This document shows, one piece after another, positions 36,239 to 44,634 of a DNA stretch of 64,000 bases. The position numbers and the translations under genes were made by a program. Numbering within the stretch: the stretch's first letter is position 1; each line of letters opens with the position of its first letter. The stretch comes from Caldora sp965222765 (lineage in GTDB: Bacteria > Cyanobacteriota > Cyanobacteriia > Cyanobacteriales > Coleofasciculaceae): NCBI GenBank assembly GCA_965222765.1, contig CBDCVG010000080.1:62001-126000 (forward strand), in the 5' to 3' direction. The notes below the pieces were generated by a model that was given only the letters and a program-made list of their open reading frames with translations, ran no database searches and was not told the DNA's origin.

Positions 36239-36310
36239 GGGTCGCTAGCTCAGTGGTAGAGCACTCGGCTTTTAACCGATTGGTCCTGGGTTCGAATCCC
36301 AGGCGACCCA
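36239..36310 (+). tRNA. trnK: tRNA-Lys(UUU)
   Basis: Acceptor arms GGGTCGC and GCGACCC pair, the D arm is GCTC/GAGC, the anticodon loop CTTTTAA gives anticodon TTT, and the T arm is CCTGG-GTTCGAAT-CCAGG. The discriminator is A. CCA is not encoded beyond the first base run (CCCA). Confidence 0.97.
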
Positions 36311-36399
36311 TATTGAAGAGCCAGTAAGTAGACTTTAAGACCCAGAGACCCACCAGAATTGAAATCCCAGGCAAAATATCACCTCACCCACAGCACGAC

Positions 36400-36528
36400 T
36401 GCCGTGACATGACTAAAACTGTAGGTTGGGTGTAACGAAGTGAAACCCAACGGAATATTGTCCGGTGTTGGGTTACGCTATCGCTTCACCCAACCTACTT
36501 ATTCGACTATTTTAGCTGGGTCACGCCA
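36400..36528. repeat. MITE-like inverted repeat, family A
   Basis: A second copy of the 7749-7887 element with the same core (GTAGGTTGGGTGTAACGAAG) and slightly different ends (GCCGTGACAT / GTCACGCC). It is shorter by about ten bases: TATTCGACTAC occurs once instead of being followed by TTATTCC. It lies in the spacer between tRNA-Lys and fba. Confidence 0.75.
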
Positions 36529-36705
36529 CTACATCCCCAAAGTCATAGATAAGCGTTATCAAGCTCATAAGGAAAGTTCATTCTAGAATCTTTCGAGATC
36601 ATTGCTTAAAATTTGGTAAAATATCTTAAGATTATTGTAAGAAGAATTAAGTTTGTCTTAAAAAACAACTAACCGACAACAACCAAAAATTTAGGAGGAC
36701 TATCT

Positions 36706-37785
36706 ATGGCGCTCGTACCTATGCGGCTGCTGCTAGATCATGCAGCTGAAAACGGCTACGGCATTCCAGCTTATAACGTTAATAATATGGAGCAAATCCT
36801 GGCAATTATGCAGGCTGCTGAGGAAGCAGATAGTCCAGTGATTTTGCAGGCTTCTCGTGGTGCTCGTAGTTATGCAGGGGAAAATTTCCTGCGTCATCTA
36901 ATTACCGCAGCAGTGGAAACCTATCCTCATATCCCCATTGCTATGCACCAAGATCATGGTAATGCTCCATCTACTTGCTACTCTGCAATTCGCAATGGGT
37001 TCACCAGCGTCATGATGGATGGCTCCTTGGAGGCAGATGCCAAGACTCCAGCTAGCTTTGAGTACAACGTCAATGTCACCGCTGAAGTGGTGAAGGTTGC
37101 TCACGCTGTTGGTGCTAGCGTTGAAGGAGAACTCGGTTGCTTGGGTTCTCTAGAAACTGGTATGGGTGAAAAGGAAGATGGTCACGGTGCAGAAGGTAAA
37201 CTGTCTCATGATCAACTGTTAACTGACCCTGATGAAGCTGTTGAATTTGTTGAGCGTACCCAAGTAGATGCTCTAGCAGTTGCTATTGGTACCAGCCACG
37301 GTGCTTACAAGTTCACCCGCAAACCCACTGGTGAAATCCTTGCTATCAGCAGGATTGAAGAAATTCATCGCCGCTTACCTAACACCCACTTGGTAATGCA
37401 TGGTTCCTCCTCTGTACCGGAAGATTTGATTGCTATTATCAACCAGTATGGTGGTGCGATTCCTGAAACCTACGGTGTGCCGGTTGAAGAAATTCAAAAA
37501 GGTATTAAGAGTGGTGTTCGTAAGGTAAACATCGACACTGACAATCGCTTGGCAATCACTGCTGCTATCCGGGAAGCTGCTGCCAAGGATCCCAAGAACT
37601 TTGATCCTCGTCACTTCCTCAAACCTTCTATCAAGTACATGAAGCAGGTTTGTTTGGATCGTTATGAGCAGTTCGGTACTGCTGGTAATGCTAGCAAGAT
37701 TAAGCAGATGACTCTAGATGAATTTGCTGCTAAGTATGCTAAAGGTGAGTTGGCTGCTGTAGCGAAGAAGGCTGTCACTGCCTAA
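36706..37785 (+). CDS. fba: Class II fructose-bisphosphate aldolase
   Basis: A 359-residue zinc-dependent aldolase of the Calvin cycle and glycolysis, usual cyanobacterial length. Motifs: IPAYNVNNMEQILAIMQAA (17-35), PIAMHQDHGNAPS with a zinc ligand and catalytic Asp, SVEGELGCLGSLETGMGEKE, AVAIGTSHGAYKF and LVMHGSSSVPEDL. AGGAGG sits at 36693-36698 ahead of the ATG. Monocistronic, closed by the hairpin at 37865. Confidence 0.97.
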   Translation: MALVPMRLLLDHAAENGYGIPAYNVNNMEQILAIMQAAEEADSPVILQASRGARSYAGENFLRHLITAAVETYPHIPIAMHQDHGNAPSTCYSAIRNGFTSVMMDGSLEADAKTPASFEYNVNVTAEVVKVAHAVGASVEGELGCLGSLETGMGEKEDGHGAEGKLSHDQLLTDPDEAVEFVERTQVDALAVAIGTSHGAYKFTRKPTGEILAISRIEEIHRRLPNTHLVMHGSSSVPEDLIAIINQYGGAIPETYGVPVEEIQKGIKSGVRKVNIDTDNRLAITAAIREAAAKDPKNFDPRHFLKPSIKYMKQVCLDRYEQFGTAGNASKIKQMTLDEFAAKYAKGELAAVAKKAVTA

Positions 37786-37864
37786 TTTATTAGTTAGCAA
37801 TGGTTTGTAACTGAAATATCGAGTCAAACCGTTAGGCTGATTTGAGCAAATAGAAGTATCCTCC

Positions 37865-37896
37865 GGGTAGCTGTAACAGCTACCCTGTTTTTTTTT
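37865..37896 (+). terminator. Rho-independent terminator of fba
   Basis: GGGTAGCTG-TAA-CAGCTACCC followed by TGTTTTTTTTTT: a nine-base-pair GC-rich stem and a long T run, 80 bases after the fba stop codon. Confidence 0.9.
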
Positions 37897-37921
37897 ACAA
37901 TAGACCATTGTTGACAAGACA

Positions 37922-38298
37922 TAGGTAGGGTAACTCGGAAGTACCAACCTTCAAAAAAACGATTATTACTACCATCCCAGTGATATTCACTATGAGGTGT
38001 TTGCAGAGGATTGAGCATAAAGATATTCTCTTAGGAATTACGCACCGTAACCGAATTATGTCATCCTGAGCGATAGCGAAGGATCTCCAAACGACCGGTG
38101 ATGCTTCAGTAGCACCTCAGCATAACAGTTGAGTGGTTAAGTCCTATCTTTGTGTTCTTTGTGACTTTGTGGTGAATTCTCCTCACAATATTTGCGCTCA
38201 CACTCGCAAGCCAAAGTAGGTAAGTATCAGCTCAGTTGAACCATTATTAATAACTTCGTGTACTCAAGTTAGGTGTTATGTGTTAGGTAAATTTTTTG
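37922..38298 (-). pseudogene. Relic of a duplicated cupin/tocopherol cyclase junction
   Basis: On the minus strand 38018 to 37922 reads MLNPLQTPHSEYHWDGSNNR and on to FRVTLP, nearly identical to the first 33 residues of the tocopherol cyclase at 62574; homology stops at 37922. Upstream, 38147-38298 matches the intact cupin 3' end and leader (62148-62179 and 62448-62570). The cupin body is missing: the copy joins sequence at the hexamer AGTACA, present in the intact locus at 62174-62179 and 62448-62453. The relic is interrupted by a family C element at 38032-38146. It is non-functional and truncated against the fba terminator region. Confidence 0.85.
38032..38146. repeat. Family C hairpin element inserted in the relic leader
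   Basis: A 115-base element from TAGGAATTACGCACCG to TAAGTCCTA. The intact locus (62560-62580) lacks it: there the sequence runs directly from CACAAAGA to ATATCTTT. This gives a filled and an empty site and fixes the element's limits. Flanking TCT on both sides suggests a very short target duplication. Confidence 0.85.
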
Positions 38299-38299
38299 T

Positions 38300-38343
38300 T
38301 ACTATTTAATAATAGGGAAGGTGTGCGCCCATATATAAAGTAC
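38300..38343 (+). repeat. Third copy of the mlaE-leader-like block
   Basis: GTTACTATTTAATAATAGGG, then GTGCGCCCATATATAAAGTA, matching 7613-7664. It ends 17 bases before the first Uma2 start codon and may serve as its promoter. Confidence 0.5.
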
Positions 38344-38360
38344 TTCTCTAATACTGACTA

Positions 38361-39098
38361 ATGTCCCTAGCTAAAGATTTCCAGCTCTTAACCAATCCAC
38401 CTCCACCTGCTATCATTCCCCCCAATGAATTGTGGAGTGATGAACCTCAGTTGGAAACCTCTTTACACCTCGAGCAAATAATTATTTTGTTGACTTGCTT
38501 GAAATGGTGGTGGCGGGAGCGCCATGATTTCTTTGCTTCGGGCAATATCAGTATTTATTATGAAAAACAGCAAATTAAGGGCAAACCTCACAAGTTTAGG
38601 GGACCAGATTTCTTCGTGGTTCTCAATACCGATCCCAGAGAACGTGACAGTTGGGTAGTTTGGCAAGAAGATAATCGCTATCCCAACCTGATTATTGAAA
38701 TTCTCTCAAAGGCAACGGCAAAAACCGATAGAACTACGAAAAAAACCCTTTATCAAGATAAGTTTACTACTCCAGAATATTTCTGGTTTCATCCAAAAAC
38801 ACTAGAATTTGAGGGGTTCAGGTTGGTAGGGGGGAAGTATCAACCGATAGAAGTAAATCCTCAAGGGTGGAGATGGAGTGAGGAGTTGGGTTTGTATTTA
38901 GGTGTTTATGAGCGTCAGCTGCGCTACTTTACAGAAGAAGGGGAGATAGTACCAATTCTGGCAGAGCAATTAACAGTAGAACGCCAACAACGAGAATTAG
39001 CCCAACAGCAAGCTCAATTAGCTCAACAAAAGCTAGCAGATATGGAAGCTTTGTTAGCTCATTATCGAGAAAGCTTAGGCGAACCTTCTGATGAATAG
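38361..39098 (+). CDS. Uma2 (DUF820) family nuclease-like protein, first tandem copy
   Basis: A 245-residue Uma2-family protein with a PD-(D/E)xK-like fold: PDFFVVLNTDPRERDSWVVW (about 93-112), YPNLIIEILSKAT and TPEYFWFHPKTLEFEGFRL. The C-terminal 45 residues form a Q-rich coiled coil (RQQRELAQQQAQLAQQKL). Uma2 genes are abundant in cyanobacteria, probably mobile or defence-linked, with no proven role. The next gene is a tandem duplicate. Confidence 0.85.
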   Translation: MSLAKDFQLLTNPPPPAIIPPNELWSDEPQLETSLHLEQIIILLTCLKWWWRERHDFFASGNISIYYEKQQIKGKPHKFRGPDFFVVLNTDPRERDSWVVWQEDNRYPNLIIEILSKATAKTDRTTKKTLYQDKFTTPEYFWFHPKTLEFEGFRLVGGKYQPIEVNPQGWRWSEELGLYLGVYERQLRYFTEEGEIVPILAEQLTVERQQRELAQQQAQLAQQKLADMEALLAHYRESLGEPSDE

Positions 39099-39190
39099 TT
39101 GTTAGAGGTGAATCTAGAATTTAAAATGGTTAATCGACTATTCAAATCTCTGCGTTCTCTGAGCCTCTGTGGTTCTTTTCTAAATTTCCA

Positions 39191-39224
39191 ATTCTAAATT
39201 CTAAATTCTAAATTCTAAATTCTC
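39191..39224. repeat. Heptamer tract ATTCTAA
   Basis: Nearly five units of ATTCTAA just before the second Uma2 ATG, occupying the place of its ribosome-binding site. Confidence 0.7.
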
Positions 39225-39226
39225 AA

Positions 39227-39982
39227 ATGTCCTTAACCAATCCACCTACAGCTGCTATCATCCCCTCCGATGAGTTTTTGAGTGATGAACCTCAGTTGGA
39301 AAGCCATTTACACATGGAGCAACTGATTATTCTGTTGACTTGCCTCCAATGTTGGTGGTGGGAGCGCGATGATTTCTTTGCTTGCGGCAATATCAGTATC
39401 TATTATGAAAAAGGGCAAATTAATGGTCAATCGGACAGAGCCAGTGGACCAGATTTCTTCGTAGTCCTTAATACCGATCCCAGAGCTCGTTACAGTTGGG
39501 TAGTGTGGCAAGAAAATAATCGCTATCCCAACCTGATTGTGGAACTTCTCTCGGAGGAAACGGCAAATACTGATAAAACTACGAAAAAAACCCTTTATCA
39601 AGATAGGTTTAGTACTCCAGAATATTTCTGGTTTCATCCAAAAACACTAGAATTTGAGGGGTTCAGGTTGGTAGAGGGAAAGTATCAACCGATAGCTCCA
39701 AACCAAAGAGGGTGGCGGTGGAGTGAGGAGTTGGGTTTGTATTTAGGTGTTTACGAACGTCAGCTGCGCTATTTTACTGAAAACGGGGAGATAGTGCGAA
39801 CTCCGATAGAGCAATTAACAGTGGAGAGCGAACAGCGAGATTTAATTCAACAGCGAGATTTAGCTCAACAGCAGGCTGAATCTGAACACCGAGAGCGAGA
39901 ATCAGTTCAACAACAGCTAGCAGATGTGGAAGTTTTGTTAGCTCGTTATCGAGAACAGTTCGGCGAACTTTCTGATGAATAA
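39227..39982 (+). CDS. Uma2 (DUF820) family protein, second tandem copy
   Basis: A 251-residue paralogue of the preceding gene with long identical stretches (TPEYFWFHPKTLEFEGFRLV, SEELGLYLGVYERQLRYFTE). It lacks the first copy's leader MSLAKDFQL and has a longer coiled-coil tail. The short distance and similarity indicate a local duplication. A hairpin repeat (40012-40037) and a repeat-rich spacer follow to 40210 with no gene. Confidence 0.85.
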   Translation: MSLTNPPTAAIIPSDEFLSDEPQLESHLHMEQLIILLTCLQCWWWERDDFFACGNISIYYEKGQINGQSDRASGPDFFVVLNTDPRARYSWVVWQENNRYPNLIVELLSEETANTDKTTKKTLYQDRFSTPEYFWFHPKTLEFEGFRLVEGKYQPIAPNQRGWRWSEELGLYLGVYERQLRYFTENGEIVRTPIEQLTVESEQRDLIQQRDLAQQQAESEHRERESVQQQLADVEVLLARYREQFGELSDE

Positions 39983-40210
39983 TATAATGGGGTCAGTTTG
40001 GGAAAGTTTTTGTGGAACAGGCTTCTAGCCTGTATCCGCCAAATCAAATGAGCGAACGGTGAGTAATGTCATGCTGAGCGTAATCCTTCACTTTGTTTGA
40101 GAGCAGGCTCTGTGAAGCGAAGCATCTCTCTAGATTCTTCACTGCGCTATCGCGGAGTTTACCCTCGAACGAAGTGAAGGGTTCAGAATGACAAATGGGA
40201 AGGCAACTTG

Positions 40211-43200
40211 TTAGCGATGCCGACAAATCTCTTGCTCTTCCGCATCAGGATTGGTAGCCAGATAATCTTGGAGCCAGTTGCAACCCCGTGCTAGTAAATC
40301 ATCCAGATCTAGACTCCACAGAATCACTTTGCCGTCCGCACCACTAGAGGCAAAGAGCTTGTCGTCAGGGCTGAAACTGACACTGTTGACATTATCTTGA
40401 TGTCCAGAGAGGGTAAAGGATTCTCCTCCCTCTGCCAAGTCCCAAATTTTGATGGTGTTGTCCCAACTGCCAGAAACAAGGAGTTTGCCATTGGGGCTGA
40501 AACTGAGGCTGTTGACATCATCTTGATGTCCAGAGAGGATAAGGGTTTCTCCTCCCTCCTCCACATTCCAAATTTTGATGATGCCGTCACCACTACCAGA
40601 GGCAAGCTTCTTGCCGTCAGGGCTGAAACTCACGCTGCGAACTAGATTTTGATGTCCAGAGAGGGTAAGAAGTTCTTCTCTCTCCTCCACATTCCAAATT
40701 TTGATGGTGCGGTTCCCACTGCCAGAGGCAAGGAGCTTGCCATTGGGACTGAAACTAACGCTGTAGATATCACTTTGATGTCCAAAGAGGGTAAGAGGTT
40801 CTCCTCCCTCTGCCAAGTCCCAAATTTTGATCGTGTCGTCCCAACTGCCAGAGGCAAGGAGCTTACCATCAGGGCTGAAGCTGACGCTTGTGACACCCAT
40901 ATGATGTCCAAAGAGGGTAAGAGGTTCTCCTCCCTCTGCCAAATTCCAAATTTTGATGTTGTCCCAACTGCCAGAGGCAAGGAGCTTGTCGTTGGGGCTA
41001 AAACTAACACTGTAGATATCACTTTGATGTCCAGAGAGGGTAAGAGGTTCTCCTCCCTCTGCCAAATTCCAAATTTTGATAATGCCGTCACCACTGCCAG
41101 AGGTAAGGAGCTTGCCATCAGAGCTGAAACTGATGCTGTTGACACCATCTTGATGTCCAGAGAGGGTAAGGGATTCTCCTCCCTTTTCCAAATTCCAAAT
41201 TTTGATGATGCCATCACTACTGCCAGAGGTAAGGAGCTTCCCGTCGGGACTGAAACTGACACTGTACACTGAACTTTGATGTTCAGAGAGGGTAAGGAGT
41301 TCTCCTCCCTTTTCCAAATTCCAAATTTTGATGATGCCGTCACCACTGCCAGAGGTAAGGAGCTTGCCATCAGGACTGAAACTGACACTGGAGATCCAAT
41401 CTTGATGTCCAGAGAGGGTAATGGGTTCTCCTCCCTCCGCCAAATTCCAAATTTTGATGATGCCGTCACTACTACCAGAGGCAAGGAGCTTACCGTCAGG
41501 GCTGAAACTGACGCTGGAGACCCAACTTTGATGTCCAGAGAGGGTAAAGGATTCTCCTCCCTCCTCCACATTCCAAATTTTGATGGTTTTGTCCCTACTG
41601 CCAGAGGCAAGGAGTTTGCCGTCGGGGCTGAAACTGACGCTGGAGACCCAATCTTGATGTCCAGAGAGGGTAAGGGGTTCTCCTCCCTCTGCCAAATTCC
41701 AAATTTTGATGGTTTTGTCCCCACTGCTAGAGGTGAGGAGCTTACCGTCAGGGCTGAAACTGATGCTGTTGACACCATCTTGATGTCCAGAGAGGGTAAG
41801 GGGTTCCCCTCCCTTCTCCAAATTCCAAATTTTGATGGTTTTGTCTAAACTGCCAGAGGCAAGAAGCTTGCCGTCAGGGCTGAAGCTGACGCTGTAGACC
41901 AAATTTTGATGCCCAGAGAGGGTAAGGGGTTCTTCTCCCTCTGCCAAATTCCAAATTTTGATGGCGTTGTCCAAACTGCCAGAGGCAAGGAGTTTGCCGT
42001 CGGGGCTGAAACTGACGCTGGAGACTGCGCTTTGATGTGCTTCCCAGCGGTTGCGCTCTCTGACATCATAAATAGCTTGCTGGAGGGCAATTTTGGTCTG
42101 GAGTTCAAGGGAGCGGAGGGCAGTTTTGGTTTGGGGTTGAGTCTGAGCCTTGGTTAGAAGTGATTGCATTTGGTTGGCTGCCCTCAAGGCTTTCAGTAAG
42201 GCATCAAAAATTTGACCGTCGAGCCACAAAGCTTTTGACTCTCGTGCTTGAACCTCTACGTTCATAGCTTCCAGGTCAAATTTGGCTTCTTCTATTTCTG
42301 CTTGTGTCTTTCGCAGGGTTAGCCTAGCATCATAACTAACTCTACCTGCTATCACCATTGCTGCCCCTGCAAAAATTAAGGAAATCATGAATAACAGGGA
42401 AGCAATTTTCGTCCGTTGCTGGGCTTGCTGCTCTGCTTCAGCTAAGATTTGATTCTTCTTCCTCTCCGTCTCTAAAGCCTGCTCTTGGCTAGCGTCTAAA
42501 AAAGCATCATCTTCCTCACTCAATCTTCTACCCGCTTTCCACAGCAATGCTTCTTGCAATGCCTCTCCCTGCAACAGACGAGACTGATCCTGACGTTGGG
42601 ACTTTAACCAAGCTGCGATCGCTTCTTCATAGGGACGTAGACTACCTAATGTTTGTCTTACCCAATCTTGGTGAAAAACCTGCTGATAAATCCGATTGTA
42701 AACCTTTAACCTACCTTGCTGCTTCACCACTAACCCCGAAAGCCGCAATTCCGTTTGTTCCGGAGAACCATCAGCAAGTATTCCTGGTTGAGAAGGAGCA
42801 AGAGTCAAGATTTGCTGATATAGTCCTAACAGTCCTCCTGCACACTGCTCATTTCTGAGAATGCGATCGCGTATTGTCTTCAAATGCTCCGGTTCATCCT
42901 GAGCTTCCCAGTTTTCAATAATGCGGGATGTCACTATCTGTTCAACCAGTTGTAAGGCAGAAGGCACGAGGCAGGAGGCAGAAGGGAAGAGTTCTTCATC
43001 GTCCCTATCCTTTACCACCAAATTACACAACTTTTGCGTCAAAAACGGTTGTCCTCCCGTCCAAGCTAAGATTTCCTTAAGTACCTCTTGAGGATCATCT
43101 ACCTTCCCCTCCAATCCCTGAGCCAAAGGTTGCACTTCCTGCAACTGAAAACCCTGCAAATCTATTGCTCTACCAACATTAAAGGGTGTGCGGTTCTTGT

Positions 43201-43777
43201 CCTGAATCAAATCCGAAGGTGTCGCTACCCCCAACAGAGCAAAAGTGAGGCGTCGGTATTCTGGATTTTCCGCCCGTTGGTTATAGCAAGCTCGAATTAA
43301 GGCAAAAAAATCATCCTTGAAGACTAACTTGAGAATGCTATCGATTTCATCAATAAAGATGACAATCCTTGGCTCAATCTTCCCCAGCAGTTCTTCTTCA
43401 ATAAACTCACTCAAGCGATCGACTGGAGAACTATGATGTTCATGCCACCACTTCTCTACTTCCCTAGTTTTTTTTACCCCTAAACTCCGCGCCAGTCTAC
43501 GAACAAAACTGAGATACCACTCAGCTGGGGTAATGTCATGGCTACCAATAGAAGTAATATCAATCACACCACAGGCAAAACCCTCTGCCTTTAGCTGTTG
43601 CATCACTCGCACCCGCAGACTCGACTTACCCATCTGCCGGGAATTGAGGACATAGCAGAATTCTCCAGCTCTCAAAGCTTCCGAGAAATCAGCATCAGCC
43701 TGTCGCACTACATAGGTGGGAGCATCCTTCTCCAGACTCCCTCCTACTTGATATTTGTATTTTGGATTGGGTTGCAC
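40211..43777 (-). CDS. AAA-like ATPase with membrane segment and 14 WD40 repeats
   Basis: An 1188-residue protein. The AAA-like (AAA_14/STAND-type) ATPase occupies about 10-400, with P-loop SRQMGKSS (46-53) and Walker B IVIFIDEIDS (138-147). A coiled-coil stretch and one hydrophobic segment (about 455-475) follow. Residues 581-1156 hold fourteen 42-residue WD40 units (HQxxVxSVSFSPDGKLLASGSxDxTIKIWNLxEGGEPLTLSG), enough for two seven-bladed propellers. Unit 9 lacks one residue (WDNIKIWN). The units are nearly identical in DNA, a sign of recent expansion. A segment near residue 265-275 (FPSASCLVPSALQ) is coded by repeat sequence. Such proteins are candidate signal-sensing conflict ATPases; no effector domain is visible. 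Confidence 0.88.
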   Translation of the reverse strand: MQPNPKYKYQVGGSLEKDAPTYVVRQADADFSEALRAGEFCYVLNSRQMGKSSLRVRVMQQLKAEGFACGVIDITSIGSHDITPAEWYLSFVRRLARSLGVKKTREVEKWWHEHHSSPVDRLSEFIEEELLGKIEPRIVIFIDEIDSILKLVFKDDFFALIRACYNQRAENPEYRRLTFALLGVATPSDLIQDKNRTPFNVGRAIDLQGFQLQEVQPLAQGLEGKVDDPQEVLKEILAWTGGQPFLTQKLCNLVVKDRDDEELFPSASCLVPSALQLVEQIVTSRIIENWEAQDEPEHLKTIRDRILRNEQCAGGLLGLYQQILTLAPSQPGILADGSPEQTELRLSGLVVKQQGRLKVYNRIYQQVFHQDWVRQTLGSLRPYEEAIAAWLKSQRQDQSRLLQGEALQEALLWKAGRRLSEEDDAFLDASQEQALETERKKNQILAEAEQQAQQRTKIASLLFMISLIFAGAAMVIAGRVSYDARLTLRKTQAEIEEAKFDLEAMNVEVQARESKALWLDGQIFDALLKALRAANQMQSLLTKAQTQPQTKTALRSLELQTKIALQQAIYDVRERNRWEAHQSAVSSVSFSPDGKLLASGSLDNAIKIWNLAEGEEPLTLSGHQNLVYSVSFSPDGKLLASGSLDKTIKIWNLEKGGEPLTLSGHQDGVNSISFSPDGKLLTSSSGDKTIKIWNLAEGGEPLTLSGHQDWVSSVSFSPDGKLLASGSRDKTIKIWNVEEGGESFTLSGHQSWVSSVSFSPDGKLLASGSSDGIIKIWNLAEGGEPITLSGHQDWISSVSFSPDGKLLTSGSGDGIIKIWNLEKGGELLTLSEHQSSVYSVSFSPDGKLLTSGSSDGIIKIWNLEKGGESLTLSGHQDGVNSISFSSDGKLLTSGSGDGIIKIWNLAEGGEPLTLSGHQSDIYSVSFSPNDKLLASGSWDNIKIWNLAEGGEPLTLFGHHMGVTSVSFSPDGKLLASGSWDDTIKIWDLAEGGEPLTLFGHQSDIYSVSFSPNGKLLASGSGNRTIKIWNVEEREELLTLSGHQNLVRSVSFSPDGKKLASGSGDGIIKIWNVEEGGETLILSGHQDDVNSLSFSPNGKLLVSGSWDNTIKIWDLAEGGESFTLSGHQDNVNSVSFSPDDKLFASSGADGKVILWSLDLDDLLARGCNWLQDYLATNPDAEEQEICRHR

Positions 43778-43809
43778 TGAAGAATTTAGAATTTAGAATT
43801 TAGAATTTA

Positions 43810-43923
43810 GAATTGAGATTTATACAATGACTCAAGGATAACACTCACCAGAATCTGTGGAACAGGCTTCTAGCCTGTCTCCTAGTTTCCACTGGCAAGA
43901 TGCCAGTTCCACGGAAGTTGAGA
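43810..43923. repeat. Long direct repeat, copy 1 (flanks the 135-residue gene)
   Basis: From GAATTGAGATTTATACAATG through two hairpins (GGAACAGGCTTCTAGCCTG and CACTGGCAAGATGCCAGT) to AGTTGAGA. The same order of elements recurs at 44444-44561, in the same orientation. Confidence 0.75.
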
Positions 43924-44007
43924 TTTTTGGTGTTGAGTTGTGCTTTGCCGTGCCACTACGGCTGAAATGGATAGAAAACTGGCTCAAGAACTAAAGGAAA
44001 AAATCAG

Positions 44008-44415
44008 ATGCATGGCGTTACAATTCTTGACCATACCGATGACAACTTTCTAGCAGTTAATCTGATAGATATTCTTTACTTGCTTGGAGTTCCTGCCAAA
44101 GAATCAGAGTGGGATATATCAGGTTTAGAATGCCTTGGTCTTACAGCAGATGAGCTTCATCAAATTGCTGATAATAGGCTAAGAATATCAGGAACTGCTT
44201 TGCTCAAGTTAGCTTCTCAACTAACACAAGTCATTAATGGTGTATTTGTAGGCTATCAGAAAGGGACACAGGAACCTTGGATTATTGTGCGAGCTGTTGA
44301 TAGCTCTGCTTATGATGTAGAGAGTAGCAGTGAGGGAATACTGGCATCTATGCGCCAAAATTTTCAAGAAGTAGTCGATATTCCTAGTGCGATCGCTCCA
44401 CCTATAGGATATTGA
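44008..44415 (+). CDS. Hypothetical protein between direct repeats
   Basis: A 135-residue soluble protein with no recognised family: MHGVTILDHTDDNFLAVNLI, then LGLTADELHQIADNRLRISG, and a C-terminal RQNFQEVVDIPSAIAPP. An AAAGGA site precedes the ATG. It stands alone between two 115-base direct repeats, so it may be a small excisable unit. Its size suggests an immunity or accessory protein, but nothing in the sequence shows this. Confidence 0.6.
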   Translation: MHGVTILDHTDDNFLAVNLIDILYLLGVPAKESEWDISGLECLGLTADELHQIADNRLRISGTALLKLASQLTQVINGVFVGYQKGTQEPWIIVRAVDSSAYDVESSSEGILASMRQNFQEVVDIPSAIAPPIGY

Positions 44416-44443
44416 GAATTAAGAATGAAGAATTGAGAATGAA

Positions 44444-44561
44444 GAATTGAGATTTATACAATGACTCTAATGATAGCATTCACAAAACTCTGTGGAACAG
44501 GCTTCTAGCCTGTCTCCTAGTATGCACTGGCAAGATGCCAGTTCCACGAAGCTAGTTGAGA
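44444..44561. repeat. Long direct repeat, copy 2
   Basis: Second copy of the 43810-43923 block; about ten single-base differences. A heptamer tract (GAAGAATTGA-type) precedes it. Confidence 0.75.
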
Positions 44562-44634
44562 ATTATGCAAGGCGATCGCAATCAAAAAATCCCAATACCT
44601 AAAACCTACCACCTAAAACCTACTATCTACCACC

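Noticed and set aside
40040..40195. Possible small gene after the second Uma2 gene
   Set aside because: The stretch is a palindromic GTCATGCTGAGC/GTTCAGAATGAC-type repeat related in style to family C, with no conserved frame.
40642..41848. Long open frames on both strands (378, 207 and 190 codons) inside the WD40 gene
   Set aside because: They are alternative frames of the 126-base WD40 unit. A frame without stops in one unit stays open in all, so length is no evidence of coding.
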